DNA of 64,000 bases, from NCBI GenBank assembly GCA_947034885.2, contig OX344754.2:6145001-6209000 (forward strand), in the 5' to 3' direction. Below, in pieces: positions 12,201 through 24,288 of the stretch. Origin of the DNA: Thuidium tamariscinum (taxonomy: Eukaryota; Streptophyta; Bryopsida; Hypnales; Thuidiaceae). The notes under the pieces are model-generated. The model worked only from the letters and a program-made list of their open reading frames with translations. It did no database searches and was not told the origin of the DNA. The position numbers and the translations under genes were made by a program. Positions within the stretch are counted from its first letter, which is position 1. The number at the start of each line of letters is the position of its first letter.

Positions 12201-13620
12201 CTAATCATCTCGAAAAGGTGCGGTTTCTGGGGGGAAAGACTTTGTTAACTAGGTTTGATTAAGTTGAAAAGGGGTCGTAGTCATCTATTGTTCACATCTG
12301 CAGAATAACACGAACAGTCCTATTGAAAATATTCACACCCTCAGACCTCCAATACGCACATTCAACTCTATCAATTGTGCGATCAACAAGCCAAATGACA
12401 CTGAATGCGATTAGAACACATTATCCCAAGCCCAGGCAGCTCCATCGCAAGGGAATTAGAATCTACAATTTGGGTCTGAGAGCTGTCAATCTCATTGCTA
12501 TATCGATCCTTAAATTCAACACTATTTCAAATTCACGAATGAAACACTGAAAAAGGCTGAAAAACTTCCTATGCAAGCCAATACTCATGAAATTCACCCC
12601 TACTTGTTCACAGAAGCAAGGTCAGCACCTTCACTTGCAAAGATTTTCAGGACAGCTCTACTATGTTTGATATTGAGGTTAGACTGTAGTATCAGCGACC
12701 CCCCCAACAGTATGCTCGTATTCAAGATGTCCCAAACATGATGCGGAGATCGCCGATGCTAAATCTAGCTGTCCCGATATTGATTCCGTAACGATCTACA
12801 GTTTACTGTTCCACTTGAAATCCGAAACCTGTGAGAGTATCACCTTATCGAAGGAACCACACTTTTGTAAAAATCGGTGTAACAATCTCAACGGAATCAC
12901 GGTCTTCTATAAGATCACCCGGGTAGAGGCTAGCCGCAAAACATTTTGGCAGGGCACTGTACGTACAATCTAGCATTCCAGCTAGGTTCGAGAATTAGTG
13001 GAACGATCAGAATACGAAGTTTTTCTCTCAATTTGCATTTGGCCACGATCACCACCCTTGCATTGAGAATGAAGAGAACTTGGGAAGCAGGTGATCTCAG
13101 ACAGGTAGCCTAACAATTTCCGACAAGAGGATGAGAGCTCACTTGCATGGAAAGCTAGCGCTGCAGCTCCGATCCGACGCAACCCAAAGCACATTGCGCT
13201 CTCCATACGTGCACTACTGCGGCGACACTGCTTGCGGCTCTCCGTTGCCTCAAGCTAGCGCCGCAACCTCGAAATTCAACCTCTAGCTGCAGCACATCTG
13301 AACGCACACCTTTGCATTTTGCAATGTCGACCTAACTTGCATTCCCCCAAGCCCGGGACTCCAAGACGGACCCCAGTGGAAGCGCAATCGGAGCCATGAC
13401 CGCTCGCAAGTTCATCATGATCCCCAAACTCACACCGATAACGCGCATCTCAACATCCTCGCAACCACAATCTACACGAATTCCAAAATCCCAAGAGTCT
13501 CACTGCTGACAATCACAGCACTAAACCTCGTCTAGAGGTTTGGAGATTAGCAGGTGTCCATCCACCTGCTCTCCCCAACGCCATCCCCAAACCGGCATTT
13601 ATACAATCCGGTTTGAAAAA
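9291..13620. other. GC-elevated segment of unknown nature
   Basis: Base composition is clearly less AT-rich than the surroundings, especially 10.6-13.6 kb, with abrupt edges near 9290 and 13620. Open frames reach 156 codons (10897-11367, plus) and 74 codons (12982-13206, minus), but none shows a recognisable domain, and stops interrupt every frame. It may be a decayed gene or element, a non-coding transcript, or exons of an unrecognised gene. No function is proposed. Confidence 0.35.
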
Positions 13621-13954
13621 ATCTGATTTTGAAAAAAATTATTCATGATTTTTCTAGTGATGATTTTGTGCAAGGGGTGTCCATTGAGAATTGAAAATTC
13701 ATTAAAAAAATATGTAGAGTAGATTTTGGAGAATTGTATATCAATTTATGGATATGCATATAATATTCTTGAACTCTTGTAATTTTTTCATGACCTCAAT
13801 CTAAGATTTGACATGTAAAATAGATTGAAAGATATCAAATTACTTTCGTAGTTTTAACACCCTCTTATCAAACATTGTAATCCTTTCAATCTATACTTTA
13901 TATTGATTTTTTTAACTCGTAAAGGTTCTTTACTATATTTTCATCAAAAACACT

Positions 13955-14236
13955 CATTAGGAGGGATTTGAAGCCTCTACAAGACTATGGGTTTTTGCAG
14001 TCTAGGAACACCGAAACTGCCGTGAGAACCCCAAAATGCAGGAATCCAAAGTGGCCAAAACTATGCTAGGTCAACCAAAAAGAAAAAAAATTGGACTTTT
14101 TTTCATATTTTAGGACCCCCAATTTTTTTTTTTTTTTTTTGGGTAATTGCTGGCTGACAACAACCAGCAGTTCCCTACACTATTTTGGGAACAGACCCTG
14201 AAATGGCCCTGTAGAGGCCTCCAATCCCTCCTAATG
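13955..14236. mobile_element. Family B miniature element, copy B1, nested in C2
   Basis: It begins CATTAGGAGGGATTTGA and ends with the inverted CCAATCCCTCCTAATG. It is 282 bp and non-coding, with a T-run in the right half. Copy B3 at 44501-44780 is the same element in the opposite orientation. Compared with the uninterrupted site in C1, the flanks ACT and CTT join without extra bases, so no target duplication is evident. Confidence 0.85.
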
Positions 14237-14839
14237 CTTAAATTGTCACTTTTGTTACAAGTACAAAATTTTAGAAAAAAAAAAGTTCTTGAAACATATA
14301 ACATTAGGATTTTGTAGTTATTTAGTATAAGAAGATAAAGAAAAATTTCAAAAATTTCCTCTCTGTAGATTGCAAGATACTAGCATTTGAATTGACAAAA
14401 TTTCTTTTTTTGGTCCTATAAAAAATTAGACAATTGCATTTCACAAGCTCACATTTGTATGAAAAAATGTCCAAAATAGTTGTAACCCATTGGGTTCATT
14501 CTTCAAAATAAGTTGGCGACATGCTTGAAAATTTCAAATCAATTGAAATTATACAACATATAGGGGAAAAAACAACTCAAAGAAGTAGAAAATGATTCAA
14601 AATATTAAATTCATAATAATTTATTTATGGAATTGAAAAATGCCAATTCCAATGGTTGTAATGTTATAATAAACAATCTACATCCAATATTTTTATTTTT
14701 CTAAAAATATCAAAAATTGAATTAATAAACAAACGACTTCAAAGTTTATTTTAGAGTAGTGAATCTATAACTACCCCCAAACTAAAACTACTTATAACTT
14801 TTGTTACATTGATCAAAATGGAATAATTCAAAGTTTTCC

Positions 14840-14887
14840 ACATATATATATATATATATACATACATATATATACATATACATACAT

Positions 14888-14928
<41 letters not shown>

Positions 14929-15016
14929 TACATTTACATACATATATATACATATATACATTTACATACATATATATACATATATACATTTACATACATA
15001 TATATACATATATAGA
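14840..15016. repeat. TA-rich microsatellite with 28-bp secondary unit
   Basis: Runs of TA and CATA repeats. The last part is organised as about three copies of a roughly 28-bp unit containing ACATTTACATACATATATAT. It sits inside C2 at the point where C1 has only CCATGTTTGTATAAACC, so it expanded after the element inserted. Confidence 0.9.
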
Positions 15017-15298
15017 GAGACCAAACCAACTTCAAATTTTTATTTCTCAGAAAAGTGATTTTTTAGAATTTATTTGAAGTGCCCAGATTGCACGGTGAAC
15101 ATTGAAAATTACATATCATATAATAAATTTTTAACCATGTAGTCAAAAGTTATAAAAATTGTTGGGCCTCAAAGCTATTTCATCCCTAGGAAAATGTTGT
15201 CTCAAAATTTCAGAGAAAATAATAAAACCTCTAGTCACAAGTATCTACCGAAAATTTCTATATTGCCAAAAAATATAGTTTGGTCCTTCAAGAGTTAA

Positions 15299-15892
15299 GT
15301 TCTCATATGTAATCTATAATACATCTAGTTTGAATTCATGCAGTTATAATTTGTTTTAAATTAATAAACTAGAACTTGGGCTTTTTGTTTAGTTTTCAAC
15401 CCTAAAGGCAAACTATCATGGTTCAATAAAACATAGAATAATTTTAATTTTTTAAGAATAATGGAAAAATTATAGGAAATAACTAAAAATATAAAATTAA
15501 CATTATTTTTATTTACTTATTTTGCAAAACCAAATATTTTTCTATAAAATGAATATAGAATTTTTTTAAAAACAACATTATATACTCAATTTAACCCTAT
15601 GAAGCTCAAAAAATGTCTTGGTCATTTAGGAATTGAAGATTCAATAATCATTTGAGATGAATAAGAAGGCATTATTTTGAATTGAATCTCTATTTAAATC
15701 TTATAAAGATCAATGGATAGTCCAAATTTCTAAAATTGTGAAAATGTATTGCAATTTCCTCTTAATAATTTAATAATGATTCTCAAAAAATAATTGTAAA
15801 ATATGATTCATAAATCATATCCATACAATTAGGTTAACTACTAAATCTACTACAGTAACCAATACTACTTCTTTTCCAAAACGATCTTCTTG
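15299..15892. other. Gene-free AT-rich spacer
   Basis: No gene or bounded repeat recognised. Confidence 0.5.
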
Positions 15893-15903
15893 TTGGACAA
15901 AAT

Positions 15904-16197
15904 CAGGGGGGTTTTTTCTGGCGATTTTGTACAAAATTGCACCAAATTTTTTGGCTTGGCACCAAGCCTATAGGAAAAAAACAGTGAAATTTTGGATGAA
16001 ATCGCCAATAAACTTCAATTTTTTTTAATTAGTGGATGAAATCGCCAAATAATGGATGACAATAGAATGATAGATATGTATTATGTGCTAATATGATACT
16101 TTCTATGTAATATATGGATGAATGTTGAGATTTGGAGCTCCACAATAAAATGAAATATCGCCACTTTGACACTTCACAAGAAATGAAAAAAAAAACC
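15904..16197. mobile_element. Family D miniature element, copy D1 (11-bp TSD)
   Basis: TTGGACAAAAT is repeated exactly at 15893-15903 and 16198-16208. The 294-bp element starts CAGGGGGGTTTTTTCTGG and ends in a long A-run, giving short G/T-rich inverted ends. Internal phrases such as TGGATGAAATCGCC, GATGAATGTT and GCCACT..GGCACTTC-like sequence are shared with D2. A 9-11 bp duplication is typical of Mutator-like transposition, so a Mutator-derived MITE is the likely class. Confidence 0.75.
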
Positions 16198-16208
16198 TTG
16201 GACAAAAT

Positions 16209-16951
16209 GCTTTAAATTAAGGTTTAAAATAATATTTTTAAGATTAATTTTGGACTATAAATAAAATTCACTACATTCTAAGTGTCTTGGAAACTTTGAG
16301 ATTTAGAACACATTTCAAAAAGTAATTTGAAGTTATTGAAAAGTAGAATTTGGGGGGCATTTTCAAAGAACAACACTAGAAATTTAATTGTTGAGTGTGA
16401 AGTTGTCATTCTATAGGAATTTAGTATGTACCAAAGACTATGTGCTCATATCTATTTCACCTCTCAAAGCTTCATCTCCCTCAATTGGACAATACTCATA
16501 GAGATGTAGAAAATTAAAATAAACAATATTGATGGACCCCTCCATTCATTTCGTTTGTTTTTTGATTGATGATTGGATGGATGGAGGAACTAGTGTTAAA
16601 AGTTGTTTTTTTGCTTCTAGGTAGTAATTGAAAGTTGAATCTGACCAATTTAAAATGTCACAAGTGTAAGAATATCATTTTGAACAATTTGAAGACAAAA
16701 ATCAAGTCCAACAAGAAGATCACTATATGAGAGAGGAAGTATTTTTCAATTGAATTTTAAACCAATAATTAGAAATTTCTTCTTAAGCCAATTGTAGGTT
16801 AAATATTTATGAAGTCTACAAAAAAATTCTAAGAAAAATACTAATAAAAATAAGTTCTAATCACATTAATTCTTAATTTAAGATTTTTAAAGTATCAATT
16901 TTTGAACTAAAAAATTAATTTTTTAAGGTCTAAAACACCAACACCCTTTGA
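16209..16951. other. Gene-free AT-rich spacer
   Basis: No gene or bounded repeat recognised. Confidence 0.5.
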
Positions 16952-16955
16952 ATAA

Positions 16956-17668
16956 GGGTGATTGCAAGAAACATTTGTCCTATTTGTTGTCACACATTGC
17001 ATGCTGATCTGTTTTTTGGCCATAACTTTTGTGTTTTATCTCCGATCGACTCAAGATTTGTAGGGAAGGTACTCATAACTATTATAAAACTTCCATAATT
17101 TTTTCATGATTTTCAAAAATATTTTACTATCCAAAAACAGACCTCGATTGGATGTCATACTTGGTAGTTTAGGGATTTTTAGTACCTTTTTTTAAAATTA
17201 TTTTAGCATGAAAGTGGGATGAGATGGTCTACTAGTAGACTCATAGATTTCCTAGGAAGGATTTTTAAAAATAGTTAATTTTATGTGGTGTAGAGGTCTA
17301 CAAAGTGAACTCCTTTCTACTTGTATTTTGAAATATATAAAATATTATTTTAGTTTTTCTTTTGATGAATGACCATTTCCATAAAATTGTTGCAAATGGC
17401 CACTTTTTTTTTTTTTAAATACTTATTTTTACTATCTTTCCCTAATTAAAACGTAAAGATATGTATTTTCTTGAGGTTTGGCACTTTTCAAGTTCTCCTA
17501 TTTTGAGAATTTTTCTATCCATTTCCTTTGGTGAAGACCTTTGTCTTAGAGGTGTATACATTATTCATATTTTTCAAATTTTTTTCAAATTAATTTTCTA
17601 ATTTTAAAGTACTCTCAAAAAAATCAGCCAAACGCAACAAATAGGACAGGTGTTTCTTGCAATCACCC
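16956..17668. mobile_element. Family A miniature element, copy A3 (TSD ATAA)
   Basis: Ends are GGGTGATTGCAAGAAA and TTTCTTGCAATCACCC. ATAA flanks both sides (16952-16955 and 17669-17672). It is 713 bp and non-coding. Its left half resembles A4, including TGTTTTTTGGCCA and an ACTCAWRATTTRTAGGGAAG stretch. Confidence 0.9.
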
Positions 17669-17827
17669 ATAATAGAATATTTGCAAAATAAAGTACAAAT
17701 GTAAAGGAACTAACCTAAGAATCTTCATTAAAAAATTGATGGATAAAAATTATATTTTTGTAAGCTTGAGATGTGCTTGCATTCATCCATTGTTCAAAAT
17801 TTGAAAGTATTATCTTTAAGTGGTTAA

Positions 17828-20017
17828 CTCTTAAAGGACCATTGTTTCTATGAGGGGCACATGAAATTTCAAGTAGGTACCTATGATTTCAATTTTTTGC
17901 ATGATTCTTTGAATTCTTTTAAAATAGGAAGATATATTAGTTATACAAAAGTATAATTTTTATGTCATTGAGGTTCAAGGCCAAAAGTTATGCCACTCAA
18001 AGTGAAAGTTGTTGACTCCAAACTACAAAATAAGGAGCAAAATAAATCCAAAATAATCATTCTAGGATAGTTTATTACAGCATATATATTTGTCTAATTG
18101 AAATTTTTTGATTCATTCCATTTTAATTATTGATGTAGAAGTTATAAAGAGACTTCTTTTGCAAGCAATCAAAGCATTGTCCAAACAAAACAATACAAAG
18201 AATTTGTTTTCAAATCCAATTTTAGTACAAAAAATGTTTTATATAGTCTAGGTTTCTTTATAAATTAATTTCATTATTGTTTGGATTGAAGTGTTGTAAT
18301 TGTGCTAAGAACTATGAACAAAGCATGATTTCTTTTCATTTTATATCTACTTCTACTTAATATTCTTCTCAAGAGAGAAAATCAAATTTGTTTTTAAGAA
18401 AAAATCTACTTTCAAATTCCAATATATATTTTCAATACAAACAAAATGGAAATCAAATTCTATAGTGCAAAAATTAAGATTCAAAACCCAACAAGTGATA
18501 ACATAGAATGAAAAGGTGGATTTAAAAAAAATTCATGTCAAATTCTTGTTAATGTAACTAATGCAATTAATTTTTGTTCTTATATAGTTAATACTTTACT
18601 TAACACTATAATTATGCTTTTGACTAATGTAGCTAATACTTAATGTAATCAATGCTTCACTGATGTAGTTAATTAGTCAACTACATTAGTTAATTAGGTC
18701 TCTATATTTGGAAGTTTAGACTACATGTACATCATATTTTCATCATTCAACTATAAATGTGATATCAATTCTTGATTGTCAATTTGTCCATGATTAGTTA
18801 AATAAAATTTATTAATAGATAAACAAAAATGATTTCTATGCAATATATGGTGTCATCACTAAAGAGATATTCTAAAACACTAAGAGAATCATTAGTCCAA
18901 GTTGTATATTTGCCTTCCTTGATTTGTTTCTAACTTTTAACTAATATAAAATTAGAGCTTAAAGTTGCTATCATTGGATGTGCATCAAGGCTTTTTTTTT
19001 TGGCTTTCTAGTGCCAAATTGCACCCCAAAAAATATTTTGACTAAAAAACACTTCAAAAAATGCCAAAAAACTTGGATGAAATTGCCAAAAAACTTTGAA
19101 ATAAAAAAAAATTGATAAAATCACCTAATTGTGGATGAAAACTTTACTATACATCCAATAAGTGGATGAATGTTGCAATTTGGAGTACCATTATAACAAT
19201 TTATATTGCCACTATGGCACTTCTTCAAATATGAAAAAAACAACGTGATGTGCATCTATAAGAACTTTGAATGAAGGTAAGAAAATTTAAATTTAGACAC
19301 TGGACCATCAACATAGACATGGTTGAAAGTAAGTTCAAAGATAAAATTTAGAAAGGTCTTTTCAAAAAAATTCTAAGAAAGAAAAATCAAGAAAATGGTT
19401 TTTTAGATTTAAGAAATTTAAGATTCCACTTGTTTGATTTTCCTTTCTTAACATTTTGAAGGACCAAGGCCATTTTCTATCAAAACCACTCAAAAACTAC
19501 CAATTATTTTGTATTCACCTTAGAAAACAAAAAATTGTAATTTTTTTCAAATTCAACTATAGGATATAGTACTTCACTTGTTTGAGATAATGTAAAAATA
19601 ATTTTATCACATTTAACTGTATAGATTGGAAGACATTAGCATTCAAAATTGAACAAAAATGATTTTTTCAAGAAGTTGTTTAGGTTGCTTGAAAAACAAG
19701 ATTGTCCTTAACTAGTTCAAATAGAATAGATCAAAGCTTCACATGTAGACAAAAATAATGATATTTAAAAAAATATATTTAAAAACTATTTTGACTTTTT
19801 GTATTTGTTTTGTTTTGTCCATCAACCTCTATCATTGGCTTATAGTACTATAACTCTTGCTATCAAGCACAAATTAAAATAAAAATTATATATCCATGAA
19901 GCTCTTGTAAAAATCCCACATCTTCAAAAGTTTCAAATACATTCATTACAAATTGAGACAATAAGAACCTATTGGGCCCGAAATTGTTCCCAAAGAGTAT
20001 AAGTGGTCTATTAGGGG
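17828..20017. mobile_element. Family E piggyBac-like element, TTAA-flanked
   Basis: TTAA is at 17824-17827 and 20018-20021. The left end CTCTTAAAGGACCATT and the right end, read inward as CCCCTAATAGACCACTT, are imperfect inverted repeats resembling the CCCCTWAG ends of the other TTAA elements. The 2.19 kb body has no coding frame and contains D2. The interior does not match C1 or C2, so this is a separate family. The class assignment rests on TTAA plus end similarity. Confidence 0.5.
18987..19246. mobile_element. Family D miniature element, copy D2 (10-bp TSD)
   Basis: GATGTGCATC is repeated exactly at 18977-18986 and 19247-19256. The 260-bp element begins AAGGCTTTTTTTTTTGGC and ends ATGAAAAAAACAACGT. 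It shares with D1 the TGGATGAAATTGCC, GATGAATGTTG and ATTGCCACTATGGCACTTC-like phrases. It is nested in element E. Confidence 0.8.
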
Positions 20018-20021
20018 TTAA

Positions 20022-20819
20022 AGTATGATTTCAAGCAACTCTCCATCCCTTCTCATCCTTTAGTTAGTTTTCAATGAGCTATAATTTGGTTCTCTAATTC
20101 CAAGTGAAATTTACATTGATTGTGTCTATTTTTCAAAAAAAAATTGATGTGTACTTCCAATGAGAGAAATCACAAAGTTTTAATTCTAGCCCAAACAAAA
20201 GATAGAAGACAATTTGAATGCCAATATACTAGTTGGACTCAAGATGTTCTAAACAAGTATATTCTCATTTTAGTGTTTATAAAGTATTGTGACTGAGAAT
20301 CTTAAGAATGAATTTAGACCTACTTCTAGACCGGATTCACATTGCAAACATCAGCCCTAACAGGCAAAATAAAAATTAATGAACCGCTTGAACGATGAAT
20401 GGCCGGCCCGCCACGAATGAATGCATGGCGCTGGATCAAAAAGCGCCAATGGAAAACTCGATATCGATATCTAGGCACGTGAAGGCACCCGTATACCCGC
20501 AGGAACTGTTCCCCGAGCCCTAAACCCGACCCCGGTCAGGCGGGCACCAATCCCGCCCCTCAGCATGGGCGCGTGGTGGATAACCTTTCCCCCCATCGAC
20601 GGCCCAGATCGGAACATAATCCACTTTTGCCAAACGACATCAACCACGTGGACTTCCCGATCAAATCCGAGTTGGCACGGGTACCCGTGGCGGACCCGTG
20701 GAAACGGGTACAAAGCTGCCCATGCACAGTCCTCAAGAACCCGAGCACAACAATTGACTCGCCGCTTGCAGTCTCATCAAGCTTTGCATTGTAAGTTAGC
20801 ATCCCCGATTTTGGCAGCT
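20022..20819 (+). promoter_or_regulatory. psbR upstream region with G-boxes and a GATAAC box
   Basis: Composition shifts from AT-rich to GC-rich at about 20330. Within it lie a palindromic G-box CCACGTGG at 20644-20651, a second CACGTG at 20476-20481, and a GATAAC (I-box) at 20579-20584. These are elements known in light-regulated photosynthesis promoters. No convincing TATA box is seen near the start, which is common for photosynthesis genes. The exact transcription start is not determined. Light control is inferred from the motifs and the gene product. Confidence 0.5.
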
Positions 20820-22086
20820 ATGGCCGCGACCTCCGCTTGCTCGATTATTATGGCTCTCCCCACGGTGGCTCCGTCTTCCAAGCTGGAGAGGACGTCGTTC
20901 GCCGGGTCTGGTTTGGTCCAAGGGTTGCCTTCTTTGAGGACGATTTCCAAGGAGCGAAGCGTGCTCCGTGTGGAGGCGAGCTCCAACAGGAATAGGAAGA
21001 TCAACACCAAGGAGCCTTACGGTAATTAGCCGATCGATCGGACGTGTTTAAATGCGATCGGGATCATGCACTCGATTGACTGCGTATTGTGATGGTATTT
21101 TCTTTGCTTTGATTCTGCCATGGCTAGCTAGTTTTGAGTTCTCGACTGATGTTGTACGTCCTCGACTTTCTTTGGAACCGCAGGTCCTTCCGGCGGAACG
21201 AAGTTCGCGAAGGGAGTCGACGCCAGCGGCAGAAAGGCGACGGTGAGGAAGTAACGAAAACACGAGCGGCTTTCTCGCTGTATGCATTGGAGAAGGCGCC
21301 GTTGACAGTATCTGTGCCTTCTCTCATGATCTCAGGAGTATATGCATCGGAGAGAAGTTGTAGTAGCCCTAAATTTTGCCTTCTCTTGTACAGAGTGTGT
21401 GCACTGGAGAAGTCGTGACTGGCTTAAAAGTTCGTGTTCATTTCTTTTAAGAGTGGAAGGCAGAGTTGGAGAAGTCTTGGTTGACTTTGTTGTCTCTTAG
21501 ATCTTTGGATGGTGCACTGAGCTTCTATCTAATTCCTGCAGGGGAAGGGAGTTTACCAATTTGGGAAGAAGTATGGAGCAAATGTCGATGGTTACAGGTA
21601 AATCTTGTTCTAAGCGTGATTATTGATCTTCTTGGAAGTCGATCGTAACTTGCACTTGTACGGGCGTGTACTCAAGGCAATCGTGGGCTGAGATATGTGT
21701 TCATCCTATTTTTCGTGCAGTCCGATTTATGACACAGGCGAGTGGACCAAGTCCGGAGATACCTATGCTGGAGGTAGGCAACTTGCTACTTTTCCCTTCG
21801 AGTGTAGTATGATACAAAATTATCGACGGTGAAAAGATAAGCAAGAGTCTTCACGTATTGCTCGTATATAATAGCTGTGTACCTCAATATCTCAGTTACG
21901 ATGAATTCAGAATTTTTCGGAGGGGATTATGTATCTGTTTGCTGTTAGTGAAATCCCTGTTGACATCTTGATTTGCTCTCTGAATTGGCAGGGCAATCCG
22001 GGCTAGCCCTGTGGGCCGCACTATTGGGAGCGCTTTTAATTGGCGGCGCAATATTAGTGTACAATACTAGCGCTTTGGCTCCGTAA
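20820..22086 (+). CDS. psbR: Photosystem II 10 kDa polypeptide PsbR, chloroplast precursor (5 exons)
   Basis: PsbR is a nuclear-encoded thylakoid protein of photosystem II that supports stable docking of the oxygen-evolving complex proteins on the lumenal side. Exons are 20820-21021, 21184-21242, 21542-21597, 21721-21773 and 21992-22086. All introns are GT-AG and the joined frame is 154 codons plus TAA. Residues about 1-50 are a Ser/Arg-rich transit peptide. Next come KINTKEPYGPSGG (58-70), DASGRKATGKGVYQFGKKYG, ANVDGYSPIYDTGEW, a Gly-rich turn, a hydrophobic segment at about 128-147 (LALWAALLGALLIGGAILVY), and the conserved tail NTSALAP. The family is usually about 140 residues, so this copy looks complete. 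The start at 20820 gives a normal transit peptide; an internal ATG ten codons later is a less likely alternative. No internal stop or frameshift is present, and the gene is expected to be functional. Confidence 0.96.
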
Positions 22087-23706
22087 GATGGGAGGCTAGC
22101 TCTACCTGTACATTTGTGCTCATTGTCGTCACGATTTGCCATGCTTGTAAAATTCGGAAAGTTCTGCATGCGTAAATTCATCCTAAATTAATGACTAGTT
22201 GCAATTATTTGAAGTCTTGCCCAGTGTATGCAATGGCACCTGTATGGTGACTTTCGATTGTTTGGAATTCTTTGTTACCCATGGTTTTGAAATAACGGCA
22301 GCCAATATACGAGAGAATCAAGACTCCCCTGCTTGCATACACTGAAATGGCTGTGTAATAAGGCATGACTTCTCTCGTGTACTAGGCTTAATAATAAGTA
22401 TTTGCACTGTGTTCCTAATCGCCACTCTACAGTCATTTTCATCACACTCGGAGCATGTGCACAATTTTTCCGCACAGAATTTCTTTTTTAACAATTTATA
22501 GATCACCAACTTGCATGAGATACTGGTGATGCATACATCTTGCGTGCAATATGCGCAATTGTTCCCCAGCTTACGTTGCTTCCACTCAAATGGAGACCCA
22601 ATAGGATTTATTAAACATATTACTGGCTATCTGAAAGTAACCAATTATTGCACAAAAGTATCTCATGAGTGTCCCTTCAATATATACAAGTATTCACCAT
22701 TTTCATTCAATTTTATACTCCGTAGTAGATTTAAAGAAATGAGATATTTTCAATTCCTCTAGAAAATTCTTTTGGAAAACAAAATTAAGACAGGGGTGTG
22801 TGCAATTAAAACTGGAATTGAAAATGAAAATTTGCAGTGCATTTAACCCTAGGAAAATGCCATGGATTATACTGGATTGATGGTGGAGAGTAGATCACAT
22901 TAGTGAAAATATAAATCCTAATGTTCACCAACTAGGATTTTAATAGGTTGGAAAATGATTTATTGAAGATTGACATGTATTTCTATATGAAAAGATGCCA
23001 ATAAAGTGGTACATGACTTTTCCAATGCGGTTGTAGGGCAATTGCGACTAGCAACAAATTTATTTTAATGAGCAAAGCTACCTTTTTGACCTCATTTTGT
23101 TTTAATCGATAAAATAAATGATGGGCTAGCAGCCACTATAGAGAATGTTGTAGTTGGGTACTTTTTTGTGGATGAAATAACCGCTTGGCAATTATTTCTT
23201 CCATCACATGACACTTCAAAATCTCTCTTCCTCTACTAGCATTTTCCAACAAAGTTTGGACTACACTACTACCTAAATTTTATACAACCCCTCTCAACAA
23301 TTAAGGTAGGTGCACCTAAAAGTGCCAAGAATTGAGCTCTGGATATCTTCAAGATATAATGGTGAAGATTGAATTGAAGAGGTGGAAGAAAGTTGCAAAT
23401 AGGGAACGGAATCGTAGTCAATTTTTTTATTTTCCAAAATATGACACAACAATAGGGGTACAAAGTTTTGGCAGTAGAGTGTTTCAAAGCATTTGTAGGA
23501 TGCACTGAAATGGAGCTATAGCATTGAAGAAGTTGGATGCCCAAGTTGATAGAAGTGACAAAGAAAAAGTTGGAAACTACTCCAAAATGTGAAGAAAGTT
23601 GTGCCATTTCTATTTAATATTTAGTATCAACTATTAGGATGGTTCTCTATGACACATGTTCATTTTAGCTCTTTTCCTATAATAATTTCATTGTCATTTT
23701 AACAAT
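22087..23706. other. Gene-free spacer 3' of psbR
   Basis: The 3' untranslated region and intergenic DNA. The first ~400 bp are less AT-rich. Open frames of up to 112 codons on the minus strand (23269-23607) show no recognisable features. Confidence 0.5.
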
Positions 23707-23979
23707 CATTAGATGTTTTTTGGGAGATTAGAAGACTGTTTCAGGCCTGTTCCCATGCTGTGAACAGTCAGAATAAAATATAATAAAATAATAAAAAATC
23801 AATTAATTAATTTTTAAATATTTTTTTTCGGAAAAAAAATTAATTTTTTAATTTTTTTAATATTATTGTTTGACGTGGCAGTCTCTCGACCACGTCAGAT
23901 CGCAGATGTGGCAGTTCCCGACAGCGTTCCCACAATTGGGAACTCGCAGTCTTCTAAACTGCTGAAAAAACATCTAATG
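23707..23979. mobile_element. Family B miniature element, copy B2
   Basis: Left end CATTAGATGTTTTTTGGGAG, right end AAAAAACATCTAATG inverted. It is 273 bp. It shares AGACTGTTTCAGGCCTGTTC near one end, and GGGAAC and CCACGTCAG-type motifs inside, with copies B3 and B4. Flanks (AAT and CTT) show no target duplication. Confidence 0.75.
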
Positions 23980-24288
23980 CTTCATTAAGTACATCATTGA
24001 CAATTGCCTTGAACTTGTAAACATTGTATTGTAATCACTAACCGCCATGAACTAGTCACTAACAACTTCTACCCCAACTGAAAACCATTTCACAGCTTTT
24101 TTTAGGTGGTAGATTAAGACACTGAACGATTTTGGGTGTATCCACTATACAGAAAAGCATGTCTGAATAAAGTTCATTCTTTGTTGTCAACTTGTTATCT
24201 TTTATACATCTTCCTAATGCAATGGGCCACAACTCTAAAGAACCTATCTAAATCTTTCCCCTCTTTACTACATACCATAATGGTGCAT

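Larger units (their letters stand above)
13916..15294. mobile_element. piggyBac-like non-autonomous element C2, TTAA-flanked, with nested insertion and microsatellite
   Basis: TTAA lies at 13912-13915 and 15295-15298. The left end (CTCGTAAAGGTTCTTTACTA) and most of the interior align with the cleaner copy C1 at 49186-50129, for example the shared TTGCAAGATA, GCATTTGAATTGACAAAA and ACAACATATAGG stretches in the same order. The excess length over C1 is explained by a family B insertion (13955-14236) and an AT microsatellite (about 14840-15016). Terminal repeats are eroded compared with C1. Confidence 0.75.
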
